Notes: generated by a model not told the origin, from the letters alone. 64,000 bases of DNA from Qipengyuania marisflavi (GCF_005884405.1 NZ_VCAO01000003.1:310001-374000), one strand, 5' to 3'; shown: positions 51,339 to 59,894, counted from the first letter of the stretch. Numbers and translations are program-made.

Positions 51339-52582
51339 CAGGCGGCCCGTTCGAACACGGCGGCCATCCCCTGACCGCCGCCAATGCACATCGTCTCCAG
51401 CGCATAGCGCACTTCGCGCCGCTGCATTTCATGCGTCATATCGGCAAGGATGCGCAGGCCCGTCGCGCCAATCGGATGGCCCAGCGAAATGCCCGAGCCA
51501 TTGACGTTGAGCTGCTCCATCCGGCTGTCATTCTCGCTCCAGCCCCAGCCTTTCAGCACCGCCAGCACTTGCGGCGCAAAGGCTTCGTTCAATTCGACCA
51601 GACCGATATCGTCCCAGCCCAGCCCATTGCGCGCGAACAGCCGCTCCACCGCAGGCACCGGGCCGATCCCCATGCGCGCCGGATCGCAGCCCGCTGCAGC
51701 CCAGGAATGGAACCAGGCGATGGGCTCCAGCCCCAGTTCGTCCAGCCGGTCCTCGGCCACCACCAGACAGGCCGCCGCGGCGTCATTCTGCTGGCTGGCA
51801 TTGCCCGCCGTGACAATGGCGTCAGGATTGGTTCGCCCCTCGATGGCGCGCAGTGCGGCCATGCTGTCCGCCGTGGCGTCAGTGCGGAAGCCTTCGTCAC
51901 GCGCGAACACCACCGGATCGCCGCGCCGCTGCGGGATTTCGACCGGCACCAATTGCGCGTCGAACTTGCCCGCATCCCATGCCGCCTCCGCGCGTTGGTG
52001 GCTGCGCACCGCAAAGGCATCGGCGGCTTCGCGGGTGATGCCGTAATCCTTGGCAAGATTCTCGGCAGTTTCGATCATGCTGCTGATTACCCCAAAGCGC
52101 TCGACAGGCTGGCTCATCAGTCGGCCACGGGTTAGCCGGTCCCACAGCGCCAGATCGCCCATCCGCGCGCCGTGCCGGGCCGTGGTGGTGTAATGTTCCA
52201 CATTGGACATGCTTTCCACGCCGCCCGCCAGCACGCAATCGGCGGCGCCGGTCTGGACCATCATCGCCGCATTGACGACCGCTTGCAGGCCGGACCCGCA
52301 GCGGCGGTCAAGCTGATAGCCGGGTACTTCGATGGGCAGCCCTGCCGCCAGCCAGCTCCAGCGTCCAATCGCGGGGGCCTCACCGCTGCCATAACCCTGG
52401 CTGAAAATGACGTCCTCGACCCGCGCCGGATCGACGCCGCTGCGCTCCACCAGCGCCTTGATGATGATCGCGCCCAGCTGCCCTGCTTCCAGCGGGGCCA
52501 GCGTGCCCAGAAACTTGCCCACCGGGGTGCGCAGCGGCGAACAGATGGCAACACGGCGTAGGGCGGGGCGGAGTGACGTCAT
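51338..52582 (-). CDS. Acetyl-CoA C-acyltransferase (thiolase), second copy
   Basis: 414 aa. Catalytic Cys95 (DRRCGSGLQ), His in SLGHPIGATG, Cys in MCIGGGQGMA; the NVNGSGISLGHPIG block is intact. Releases acetyl-CoA (or propionyl-CoA) from a 3-ketoacyl-CoA. It is about 22 residues longer than the thiolase at 42644 and diverges in many positions, so it is not a recent duplicate. ATG 52582 taken from MTSLRPALRRVAICSPLRTP; follows the CoA transferase by four bases. Confidence 0.94.
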   Translation of the reverse strand: MTSLRPALRRVAICSPLRTPVGKFLGTLAPLEAGQLGAIIIKALVERSGVDPARVEDVIFSQGYGSGEAPAIGRWSWLAAGLPIEVPGYQLDRRCGSGLQAVVNAAMMVQTGAADCVLAGGVESMSNVEHYTTTARHGARMGDLALWDRLTRGRLMSQPVERFGVISSMIETAENLAKDYGITREAADAFAVRSHQRAEAAWDAGKFDAQLVPVEIPQRRGDPVVFARDEGFRTDATADSMAALRAIEGRTNPDAIVTAGNASQQNDAAAACLVVAEDRLDELGLEPIAWFHSWAAAGCDPARMGIGPVPAVERLFARNGLGWDDIGLVELNEAFAPQVLAVLKGWGWSENDSRMEQLNVNGSGISLGHPIGATGLRILADMTHEMQRREVRYALETMCIGGGQGMAAVFERAA

Positions 52583-52586
52583 GGGT

Positions 52587-53837
52587 TTATTCCTTGTCAG
52601 AAAGCCGCGCGATACCGCGGTCGACCAGATCGCCGATGGTGCCGGAGGACAGCCCCAGCCGCTCGGCCAGAACCTGCTCGGTGTGTTCGCCCAGATAGGG
52701 TGCCGGCGCGGGGTCGGCGGGGGTCTGGCCGGGGATATTGGCGAAGCTGCGCGGGGCGGGATAGGCAAAGCCGCTGGGGTTTGCTGGCGAGGGGCCGAAC
52801 AGCGGATTGTCCGCCACCAATACCGGGTCCTGTGCCGCCTGATGCATGGTGCGATAGCGTTCGAAGGTGCAGCTTTCGGCGGTCATCCGGCGTTCCAGTT
52901 CCGCCCAGTCGAGCGCGCCCGCGACATCCTGAAACAGCACGAACAGGCGGCGGCGGTGCTGGAAACGCGGATCATCGCCATCGGCAAAGCGCACATCCAG
53001 CTCGCCTTCAAGCACCGCGATCGTTTCCTGAACCGCAAAGGCGCGGACCAGTCCCGCCCATTGCTTTGCCGTCAATGCGGCGACCATGAAGCGCGTGCCG
53101 TCACGGCTGGTGAAGTCACGCCCAAACGCCCCCCAGATGGCGTTGCCCAACCGTTCGCGATCGTCGCCGCGATAGAGCATTTCGGCCATCGCGCCCGAAT
53201 TGGCGACGGTGCCGATGGCCACATCGCCCAGCGGCACGCGCAGCTCGCTGCCCTGTCCGGTGGCGTCACGGTGGCGCAGCGCCGCCAGCAGCGCAAAGGC
53301 GCTATAGGCCCCGGTGATGAAATCCCATGCGGGCAGCACCTGGTTGACCGGCGGCGGAGTGGCGGCATTGGCGTCACCGGGCCAGTCCTCAGGTCCGCAC
53401 ATCAATGGGTAGCCGCTGGCCGCATTGACGGTGAAATCCATCGCCTGCCTGCCGTCGTGCCAGCCCATGATCCGCACTGACACCAGTTCGGGCACCTGAT
53501 CGGGCCGCCCGGCGCTCATCGCGGCATGGCTGAGGAAGCTTTGCTCGGGCAGATTGGTGATCACCTGCCCGGTGGCGCGCGCCAGTTCCAGCAGCAGCTC
53601 GCGCCCCTCGTCACTGCGCAAATCCAGCGCCACCGATTTTTTCGCGCGATTGAGGTTTTCCCAACTGAGCGAGCGCCCTTCGCGGGTCAGCATATAGCGG
53701 TCGTAATCCAGCCCGCCCACCTTGTGATCGACGCGGATCACCTCGGCCCCCATCTGCGCGCAATACAGCCCGGCAGTGGGCGAGGCGACGAAGCTGGAGA
53801 CTTCGAGCACGCTGAGGCCGGTGAGCAGATCGTACAT
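52587..53837 (-). CDS. CaiB/BaiF-family CoA transferase
   Basis: 416-aa class III CoA transferase. The N-terminal VLEVSSFVASPTAGLYCAQMGAEVIRVD and the active-site region around WENLNRAKKSVALDLRSDEGR and LLAALRHRDATGQGSELRVPLGD fit the family. Activates an acid with CoA from another acyl-CoA. It stands six bases before the acyl-CoA dehydrogenase stop, within the CoA operon, and probably feeds the first acyl-CoA into it. The acid is unknown. Confidence 0.92.
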   Translation of the reverse strand: MYDLLTGLSVLEVSSFVASPTAGLYCAQMGAEVIRVDHKVGGLDYDRYMLTREGRSLSWENLNRAKKSVALDLRSDEGRELLLELARATGQVITNLPEQSFLSHAAMSAGRPDQVPELVSVRIMGWHDGRQAMDFTVNAASGYPLMCGPEDWPGDANAATPPPVNQVLPAWDFITGAYSAFALLAALRHRDATGQGSELRVPLGDVAIGTVANSGAMAEMLYRGDDRERLGNAIWGAFGRDFTSRDGTRFMVAALTAKQWAGLVRAFAVQETIAVLEGELDVRFADGDDPRFQHRRRLFVLFQDVAGALDWAELERRMTAESCTFERYRTMHQAAQDPVLVADNPLFGPSPANPSGFAYPAPRSFANIPGQTPADPAPAPYLGEHTEQVLAERLGLSSGTIGDLVDRGIARLSDKE

Positions 53838-53843
53838 CCGCGC

Positions 53844-55001
53844 TCAGCCCTGTGCACCGGCGGCGAAATCGCGCAGCATCTGCTTGGCGATCACCAGCTG
53901 CATGATCTGCGAGGTGCCTTCGTAAATCCGGTACACGCGGGCATCGCGGTAAAACCGTTCGGCCTCATATTCCGCCAGATAGCCCGCACCGCCGTGGATC
54001 TGCACACAGCGATCTGCCACCCGGCCGCACATTTCGGAGGCGAACAGCTTGGCGCTGGCGCAGGCGAGGATGGCCTTGCCCTGATTGGCGCGCTCTGCCG
54101 CGTCTTTCAGCATACATTCGGCGGCGTACAGCTCCGCCTCGCTATCGGCCAGCATCGCCTGGATCAGCTGGAACCCGGCAATTGGCTCGCCAAAAGCCTT
54201 GCGCTCGGTCGCGTAGCGTAAGGCTGTGTCGAGCATCCGCCGCGCATAGCCGCAGCTGGCCGCTGCCACCGACAGCCGCCCGTTGTCGAGGCTTTGCATG
54301 GCCGTGGCGAACCCCCGGCCCTCCACGCCGCCCAGCAATGCAGCGCCGGGCAGTTTGACTTCATCCAGATAGATGTCGGCAATATGGCTGCCCGCCTGAC
54401 CCATCTTGCGGTCGGGCTTGCTGACGCTGACGCCGGGGCTGTCCATTGGCACCAGAAAGGCGCTGACATGGCCATTGCCGGGCAGCGTTTCGGCATGGGT
54501 GCGCGCCATGATCAGGCCCAGCTTCGCTTGCGGGGCGTTGGTGATATAGCGTTTCGATCCGGTCAGGATGTAGCCATCGCCATCCGCCTTGGCAGTGGTC
54601 GCCATGGCTGCGCTGTCGCTGCCCGATCCCGGCTCGGTCAGGCCGAAACACGCGATCTCACCTGTTGCAATACGCGGCAGCCATTCGGCTTTCTGCGCGT
54701 TGGTGCCGCCGTTTTTCAGCGCCGAACACACCATACCCAGATTGATCGAAGCGGTGGAGCGATAGGCAGGCATGGCGTGTGAAAGCACACGGATGGTCTC
54801 GACATATTGCGGGATATTCATCCCCGCGCCGCCAAATTCCTCGGGCGTGGTGAGGCCGAACAGCCCCATCTCGCGCATCTCGTCGACGATTTCGGGCGGG
54901 ACGGCATCGTCCGCGATCACCTGCGGTTCGGCAGGGATTAGCCGGTCGCGGACATAGCGGTGCAATTGTTCGATAAACTGGGCGAAGACCGTCTGGTCCA
55001 T
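53844..55001 (-). CDS. Acyl-CoA dehydrogenase
   Basis: 385-aa FAD enzyme introducing the 2,3 double bond of an acyl-CoA. Signatures ACFGLTEPGSGSDSAAMATTA and YRIYEGTSQIMQLVIAKQML (catalytic Glu region) are clear, with QIHGGAGYLAEYEAERFYRDAR. ATG 55001 begins MDQTVFAQF; an upstream GTG at 55028 overlaps the preceding lipoprotein stop (GTGA) and is a possible alternative. The same operon supplies CoA transferase, hydratase and thiolase, i.e. most of a beta-oxidation-like route. Confidence 0.93.
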   Translation of the reverse strand: MDQTVFAQFIEQLHRYVRDRLIPAEPQVIADDAVPPEIVDEMREMGLFGLTTPEEFGGAGMNIPQYVETIRVLSHAMPAYRSTASINLGMVCSALKNGGTNAQKAEWLPRIATGEIACFGLTEPGSGSDSAAMATTAKADGDGYILTGSKRYITNAPQAKLGLIMARTHAETLPGNGHVSAFLVPMDSPGVSVSKPDRKMGQAGSHIADIYLDEVKLPGAALLGGVEGRGFATAMQSLDNGRLSVAAASCGYARRMLDTALRYATERKAFGEPIAGFQLIQAMLADSEAELYAAECMLKDAAERANQGKAILACASAKLFASEMCGRVADRCVQIHGGAGYLAEYEAERFYRDARVYRIYEGTSQIMQLVIAKQMLRDFAAGAQG

Positions 55002-55024
55002 ACCGGCAGGTCCGCCCGCCTGTG

Positions 55025-55243
55025 TCACTCGGCAGGTTCGGCTGCCGCTGCGGCGTCCTGCGCGCCTGCTTCGGCAGGAACGGTGCCCTCGGGCAGGCGG
55101 CGCTGCTCGATCATTTCAGCAGCCTCGTCCAGTGCCTGCGCTTCATTGGCGGTAATGGCGGTGGGGTCGGCGGGTTCGTCGGAACCGCTACAAGCGGCCA
55201 GGGCGATCAGGCCGGCGAGTGCGATTGCTGCGCGGAAAGTCAT
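55025..55243 (-). CDS. Small lipoprotein, Ala/Glu-rich
   Basis: 72 aa. Lipobox LAAC (Cys18) after MTFRAAIALAGLIALAACSGS, then an acidic, Ala- and Glu-rich mature part (ANEAQALDEAAEMIEQRRLPEG). No known domain. It immediately precedes the acyl-CoA dehydrogenase on the same strand, and its stop overlaps that gene's possible GTG start. Its function in relation to the operon is unclear; it resembles the lipoproteins at 49075 and 55343 in composition rather than sequence. Confidence 0.75.
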   Translation of the reverse strand: MTFRAAIALAGLIALAACSGSDEPADPTAITANEAQALDEAAEMIEQRRLPEGTVPAEAGAQDAAAAAEPAE

Positions 55244-55342
55244 GGCGTCTGGCCTCTCGCCCGGGGTGCGGGGCTATAGACTGCACAAATGCGGGTGAGC
55301 GGCGATGGTCGCACGCTCACCCGGCAATGTCAGTCACTATTG

Positions 55343-55654
55343 TCAGTTGGTTTCGTCTTCAGCCAGCGCTTCCATTGCCGCTTCGGCAGTGGCGGCGGCA
55401 TTGTCGCCAGCCGATTCGATTCTCTGCTGCTCGGAGACGGACGGCGCAGCGGGCGCGGTGTCGCCTTCACCAGCGGTTGCGGCAGCGGCTGTGGCGTCAG
55501 CATCGGCGACCGGCGTTTCGGTCACATCGGCCAGCGCTTCGTCAGCAGTAATTTCAACGGTATCGGCCTCAGCTTCGGTCGAGGCGTCATCGGTGCTGCC
55601 GCAAGCGGCGAGCGCCAGCGTGGCGGCGGTGAGCGCGGCAAAACGGAACTTCAT
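55343..55654 (-). CDS. Small acidic lipoprotein
   Basis: 103 aa. Signal and lipobox MKFRFAALTAATLALAAC (Cys18), followed by an acidic low-complexity region of Asp, Glu, Ala, Thr and Val. ATG 55654 has AGGAGA upstream; the frame extends beyond but the signal peptide fixes this start. It is divergent from recQ. About 100 bases separate it from the lipoprotein at 55243. No known domain, probably a periplasmic disordered chain. Confidence 0.78.
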   Translation of the reverse strand: MKFRFAALTAATLALAACGSTDDASTEAEADTVEITADEALADVTETPVADADATAAAATAGEGDTAPAAPSVSEQQRIESAGDNAAATAEAAMEALAEDETN

Positions 55655-55737
55655 CTGCAATTCTCCTGCGATCCGGCGGAATGCCGGAGGGTCGGATACC
55701 GTGTTAATATGGCAATGGGCGCGCGGCCAAGGGGAAA

Positions 55738-57597
55738 ATGCGTGCTGCGCGGTTGCGCCCGCCCCGCGATACCGCGACAGGTCGGGCGATGCCCGAGCTT
55801 GCACCCCCTGAAATTGCCGATTCCGATCCCGCTCTGGCGCCTGCGCGCGAGGAATTGCGCCGGGTGTTCGGTTTTGACGATTTTCGCGGGCGGCAGGCCC
55901 AAGTGGTCACGCGGGTGCTGGCCGGGCAATCGACGCTGGCAGTGATGCCCACCGGCGCGGGCAAGTCGCTGACGTACCAACTGCCCGCCACCATGCTACC
56001 GGGCACGTGTCTGGTGGTCAGCCCGCTGATCGCGCTGATGCATGACCAGCTGCGCGCCGCGCGCGCCAATGGCATCCGCGCGGCCACGCTGACCAGCGCC
56101 GATGCGGACTGGCGCGAGACGCAGGATGCGTTTCGCAGCGGCGAGCTGGACCTGCTCTATGTCGCGCCCGAACGCGCCAGCCAGCCAGCGTTTCGCGAAT
56201 TCCTGGCTTCCTCACCGCTCAGCCTGTTCGCCGTGGACGAGGCGCATTGCGTCAGCGAATGGGGCCATGATTTCCGCCCCGATTACCGCCAGCTGCGCCC
56301 ACTGATGGATGCTTTTGGCCATGTCCCCCGGCTGGCGCTGACCGCCACTGCCGACCGCCAGACCCGCGCCGATGTGATGTCGCAGCTGGGCATTCCCGAT
56401 GACGGGTTGGTGCTGGCGGGTTTTGACCGGCCTAATATCCGCTATGCCGTGCGCCCGCGCGACAATGCGGTGCGCCAGCTGACCGCGCTGATGAAAGAAC
56501 AGCCGGGGCCGGGGATTGTCTATGCTCCCACACGGCGCAAGGTGGAAGATCTGGCGGAGAAGCTGGCGGCGGCCACGGGGCGGCAGGTCGCGCCCTATCA
56601 CGCCGGGCTGGACCCCGCGACGCGCGCTGCCAATCAGGCGGCCTTCGTGGCGAGTGAGGACCGCGTGATCGTGGCCACGGTGGCGTTTGGCATGGGGATC
56701 GATAAGCCGGATGTCCGCTTTGTCGCGCATGTCGGCGTGCCGAAATCTGTCGAGGGGTATTATCAGGAAACCGGCCGCGCGGGCCGCGACGGCGATCCTG
56801 CGCACGCAGTGATGCTGTGGGGCGCGGGCGATTTCGCCACCGCGCGGCAACGCCTGTCCGAAGTGGACGAGGCGCGCCGCGGGGCGGAACGGGCGCGGCT
56901 GGATGCGCTGGCCGGGCTGGTCGAAACCGCCGGGTGCCGCCGCGCCGTGCTGCTGCGCCATTTTGGTGAAGACCCGCCTGCCACCTGCGGCAATTGCGAC
57001 AATTGCCTGTTCCCGCCCGGCGTCACCGATGTGACAGAGCTGGCGCGCAAGCTGCTCTCCGCCGCCTATCGCACAGGCCAGAGCTTTGGCCTTGGCCATT
57101 TGCAAAAGGTGCTGACCGGCGCGGAGGATGAGCGCGTGCGCCAGCGCGGGCATGACCAATTGTCGGTATTCGGGATCGTCGGCAGCGAGGAGGCGCGGAT
57201 GCTCCAGCCGCTGTCGCGCGCTTTGCAGGCGCGCGGTGATCTGGTGGCGACCGAGCATGGCGGGCTGGCGCTGGGCGGATCGGCCCGCGCGATCCTGACG
57301 GGCGAGAGCGTGGTCGAGATCGTCATCCCCCCGCGCGCCACGCGCAGCCGCCGGGGCCGTGACGCTGCACCCAATCCGGTGGGTGATCCGCTGTTTGAGG
57401 CATTGCGCGAAACCCGGCGCGAACTGGCCACCGAAGCGGGCGTGCCGCCCTATGTGGTGTTTCACGATTCGACCCTGCGCGAGATGGCGACGCACCGTCC
57501 GTCCGACCTTGCCGCAATGGGCGAGATAGCGGGCGTCGGCGCAAAAAAGCTCGAAGCTTATGGCGAGCGGTTCCTGAGGACCATCGAACAGAATTGA
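55738..57597 (+). CDS. recQ: ATP-dependent DNA helicase RecQ
   Basis: 619 aa (602 if ATG 55789 is used). SF2 helicase motifs: GFDDFRGRQAQV (motif 0), MPTGAGKSLTYQ (I), FAVDEAHCVSEWGHDFRPDY (II and aromatic loop), ALTATADRQ (III), ATVAFGMGIDKPDVRF (V) and YQETGRAGRDGDPA (VI). The RQC zinc finger shows CRRAVLLRHFGE...CGNCDNC, and an HRDC domain ends the protein. Unwinds DNA in recombination repair. Both starts have weak ribosome binding sites. Its stop overlaps a TTGACA upstream of the SPFH gene. Confidence 0.94.
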   Translation: MRAARLRPPRDTATGRAMPELAPPEIADSDPALAPAREELRRVFGFDDFRGRQAQVVTRVLAGQSTLAVMPTGAGKSLTYQLPATMLPGTCLVVSPLIALMHDQLRAARANGIRAATLTSADADWRETQDAFRSGELDLLYVAPERASQPAFREFLASSPLSLFAVDEAHCVSEWGHDFRPDYRQLRPLMDAFGHVPRLALTATADRQTRADVMSQLGIPDDGLVLAGFDRPNIRYAVRPRDNAVRQLTALMKEQPGPGIVYAPTRRKVEDLAEKLAAATGRQVAPYHAGLDPATRAANQAAFVASEDRVIVATVAFGMGIDKPDVRFVAHVGVPKSVEGYYQETGRAGRDGDPAHAVMLWGAGDFATARQRLSEVDEARRGAERARLDALAGLVETAGCRRAVLLRHFGEDPPATCGNCDNCLFPPGVTDVTELARKLLSAAYRTGQSFGLGHLQKVLTGAEDERVRQRGHDQLSVFGIVGSEEARMLQPLSRALQARGDLVATEHGGLALGGSARAILTGESVVEIVIPPRATRSRRGRDAAPNPVGDPLFEALRETRRELATEAGVPPYVVFHDSTLREMATHRPSDLAAMGEIAGVGAKKLEAYGERFLRTIEQN

Positions 57598-57610
57598 CAC
57601 AACCCTCATT

Positions 57611-57640
57611 TGATATAAACATGATATCAGATTTATATCA
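57611..57640. promoter_or_regulatory. Three phased TGATATCA-like operator sites upstream of the SPFH gene
   Basis: TGATATAA (57611-57618), TGATATCA (57622-57629) and TTATATCA (57633-57640) are 8-base, palindrome-related sites spaced exactly 11 bases apart. The outer two are inverted copies of each other (TGATATAAA / TTTATATCA, a perfect 9-bp inverted repeat). They lie 14 bases before the SPFH ATG and overlap a possible promoter (TTGACA at 57594-57599). The helical spacing suggests cooperative binding on one DNA face. Confidence 0.7.
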
Positions 57641-57653
57641 TAGTTGATTCGCA

Positions 57654-58565
57654 ATGACGGTGGAACTTAAAGGAATGAACATCAGCCGGGAGCGTCCGGC
57701 GACCAGCACGAATGGCTATATCATGCTGCTCGTGCTGCTGGCAATTGTGGTTGTCGCAGCGTTTGTGATTCCGCAATTCGTTCCAGTCAGCGGCTCGAGC
57801 AAAGCCGCCAAGCTGACCTTCATCGGGACGATTATTGGCACAATACTGGCGCTGGGGGTGGTCGCTTCCGGCTTCTTTATGATCCAGCCCAATATGGCAG
57901 CCGTAATTACAATGTTCGGCGCTTATCGCGGGACCGAGCGGACTGAGGGGCTACGCTGGGTATGGCCATGGATGATGCGCACCAAGCTCAGTGCGCGGGC
58001 TCATAACATTCATTCCGAGCGGGTGAAAATCAACGATTTTCGCGGTAACCCCATTGAAATTGCGTGCAATGTGGTCTGGCGCGTGGCCGACACTGCGCAG
58101 GCCAGCTTCGATGTCGACGACTACAAAGAGTTCGTGAATATCCAGATCGAGGCCGGATTGCGCACCGTGGGTTCGCGCCATCCCTATGACGATTTCGAAG
58201 GCGAGGCAGTCACGCTGCGCGGCGGCGGTGAAGTGGTCGCGCAGGAATTGCTCGAAGAGCTGAACGACCGGCTGCACGTCGCTGGGATTGTGGTTGACGA
58301 AGCGGGCCTGACCCATCTGGCCTATGCGCCCGAAATCGCCAGCGCCATGCTGCGTCGCCAGCAGGCAGATGCGGTGATCGCCGCGCGCTCCAAACTTGTG
58401 ATCGGCGCGGTCGGCATGGTCGAAGACGCGCTGACCAAGCTGAGCCAGGACAATATCGTTGAACTGGATGACGAGCGCCGCGCGGCGATGGTGTCCAATC
58501 TGATGGTGGTACTGTGCGGCGAGCGCGAGGCGCATCCGGTGGTCAACGCCGGTTCGCTTTATTAA
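57654..58565 (+). CDS. SPFH/band 7 domain protein
   Basis: 303 aa. Two N-terminal hydrophobic segments ([20 protein letters not shown], and [20 protein letters not shown]) anchor an SPFH domain with [26 protein letters not shown] and [31 protein letters not shown], and a C-terminal helical region ([19 protein letters not shown]). SPFH proteins form oligomeric membrane scaffolds or regulate membrane proteases. It lacks the long flotillin coiled coil of YqiK. ATG 57654 used; ATG 57675 is an alternative. Followed ten bases later by an RHH gene. Confidence 0.9.
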   Translation: MTVELKGMNISRERPATSTNGYIMLLVLLAIVVVAAFVIPQFVPVSGSSKAAKLTFIGTIIGTILALGVVASGFFMIQPNMAAVITMFGAYRGTERTEGLRWVWPWMMRTKLSARAHNIHSERVKINDFRGNPIEIACNVVWRVADTAQASFDVDDYKEFVNIQIEAGLRTVGSRHPYDDFEGEAVTLRGGGEVVAQELLEELNDRLHVAGIVVDEAGLTHLAYAPEIASAMLRRQQADAVIAARSKLVIGAVGMVEDALTKLSQDNIVELDDERRAAMVSNLMVVLCGEREAHPVVNAGSLY

Positions 58566-58574
58566 GCGCGACCC

Positions 58575-58775
58575 TTGGCCAGCTTGTCCCAGAAAAAGGC
58601 CTTTGCGCTCCGGCTCGACCCGGCGGTCCACGCCGCGGTCGAGCATCTGGCCGCCGACGAGCTGCGCAGCGCCAATGCGCAGATCGAAATGCTGCTGCGC
58701 GAGGCTCTGGAGCGGCGCGGGATCCCGGTCCATTCCGGGCCGCGCCCGCGCCGCGGTCGGCCCCCTTCTCAATAG
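58575..58775 (+). CDS. Arc-like ribbon-helix-helix protein
   Basis: 66 aa from a TTG start (second TTG nine bases downstream). KKAFALRLDPAVHAAVEHLAADELRSANAQIEMLLREALERRG has the Arc/MetJ ribbon-helix-helix pattern: a beta strand with alternating residues and two helices. A basic Pro/Arg-rich tail follows. Ten bases after the SPFH stop, so coupled. As the only DNA-binding protein here it is the leading candidate to bind the phased sites at 57611; that is inference. Confidence 0.8.
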   Translation: MASLSQKKAFALRLDPAVHAAVEHLAADELRSANAQIEMLLREALERRGIPVHSGPRPRRGRPPSQ

Positions 58776-58805
58776 CTGGTGGATCACACCAGGACGAATA
58801 TTTTT
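58776..58805 (+). terminator. Weak candidate terminator after the RHH gene
   Basis: CTGGTG (58776-58781) pairs with CACCAG (58787-58792) around GATCA, with a T-rich run (TATTTTT) starting eight bases after the stem. The distance to the T tract is longer than usual. Confidence 0.4.
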
Positions 58806-58838
58806 CCCTCATTAACCATTAGGGCGTATGAAAAGCCT

Positions 58839-59822
58839 ATGGTTTCGCCCGGATCCCGCCCCGCAACACGCCCCAGCCTGTGGCCCGTGCTGCTGCTCGC
58901 GCTGCTGGCGGTTGGCGCAATTCCGGCGGCGGCACTGTTGGCGCAGGAGGCAGATCGGCCTTTCACGGTCGAGAGTAATGGACGCAGTTACGAAAGCTTG
59001 CAGCAGGCCGTCGATGCCATTGGCAGCGGCAGCGGGACGATCCTGATTGCGCCGGGCACATATCGCCAATGCGCGGTGCAGAAGGCAGGCACCATCGCTT
59101 ATCGCGCGCGCCAGAACGGTACCGCGATATTCGATGGCAAGGCCTGTCAGGGCAAGGCCGCACTGGTGCTGGATGGTGAGGGCGCACAGGTCACTGGACT
59201 GGTCTTCGCCAATATTCGCGTCGAGGATCGCAATGGCGCGGGCATCCGGCTGGAGAACGGCCCGCTGACCGTCTCGCAAAGCTGGTTCCGAGATAGTGAG
59301 CAAGGCATCCTGACCGTCAACGGCAGAAACAGCGATCTGGCGATCGACAAATCCACTTTTACCCGTCTGGGCACCTGCGAAGGATCGGGCGGCTGCGCCC
59401 ATGCGATCTATGCGGGCGATTATGGCCGCGTCACCATCACCCGCAGCCGGTTCGAAGCGGGACGCGGCGGCCATTACGTCAAATCGCGCGCCGGACGCAC
59501 GGTGATCGCTGACAGCAGCTTTGACGATTCGGCAGGCCAGGGCACCAATTACATGATCGACCTGCCCGATGGCGGCACGGGTGCGATTACCGGCAATTGG
59601 TTTGTACAGGGACCGGACAAGGAAAACTGGTCCACCTTCATCGCGGTGGGGGCAGAGGATGCCGGATACAGCGCCGATGGGTTGCTGATCGCGGGCAATG
59701 ACGCGCGGCTGGCCCCCGGCCTGACGCGCAAGCCCGCCTTCGTGGCCGACTGGACCGGCGACCGGCTGGAACTGCGCGACAACCGGCTTGGCCTGGGTAT
59801 CCGGGAATTTGAACGGCGTTAG
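58839..59822 (+). CDS. Right-handed parallel beta-helix protein, membrane-anchored or secreted
   Basis: 327 aa. An N-terminal hydrophobic segment (LWPVLLLALLAVGAIPAAALLA) serves as signal or anchor. The body has repeating beta-helix turns: SGTILIAPGTYRQCAVQKAG, VTGLVFANIRVEDRNGAGI, LTVSQSWFRDSEQGIL, RVTITRSRFEAGRGGHY, TVIADSSFDDSAGQGT. Such folds are common in polysaccharide lyases and epimerases but are also used for other purposes; no catalytic residues can be assigned. Start ATG 58839. Function unknown. Confidence 0.85.
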   Translation: MVSPGSRPATRPSLWPVLLLALLAVGAIPAAALLAQEADRPFTVESNGRSYESLQQAVDAIGSGSGTILIAPGTYRQCAVQKAGTIAYRARQNGTAIFDGKACQGKAALVLDGEGAQVTGLVFANIRVEDRNGAGIRLENGPLTVSQSWFRDSEQGILTVNGRNSDLAIDKSTFTRLGTCEGSGGCAHAIYAGDYGRVTITRSRFEAGRGGHYVKSRAGRTVIADSSFDDSAGQGTNYMIDLPDGGTGAITGNWFVQGPDKENWSTFIAVGAEDAGYSADGLLIAGNDARLAPGLTRKPAFVADWTGDRLELRDNRLGLGIREFERR

Positions 59823-59848
59823 TCCTTGTAAGCGCTGTTTCTTCCCAC

Positions 59849-59874
59849 GGAACGCATCGCCGATCTCGGTCGTT
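59849..59874 (+). promoter_or_regulatory. EcfG-type general stress response promoter
   Basis: GGAAC (59849-59853) and CGTT (59871-59874) with exactly 17 bases between them, matching the element at 18486. The -10 is 20 bases before the DksA-like ATG at 59895, with AAGGAG between. Confidence 0.75.
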
Positions 59875-59894
59875 AATGCGGCAAGGAGATAGTC

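Noticed and set aside
42644-52582. The two thiolases as a recent duplication
   Set aside because: They differ in length and in most positions outside catalytic motifs and lie in different operon contexts.
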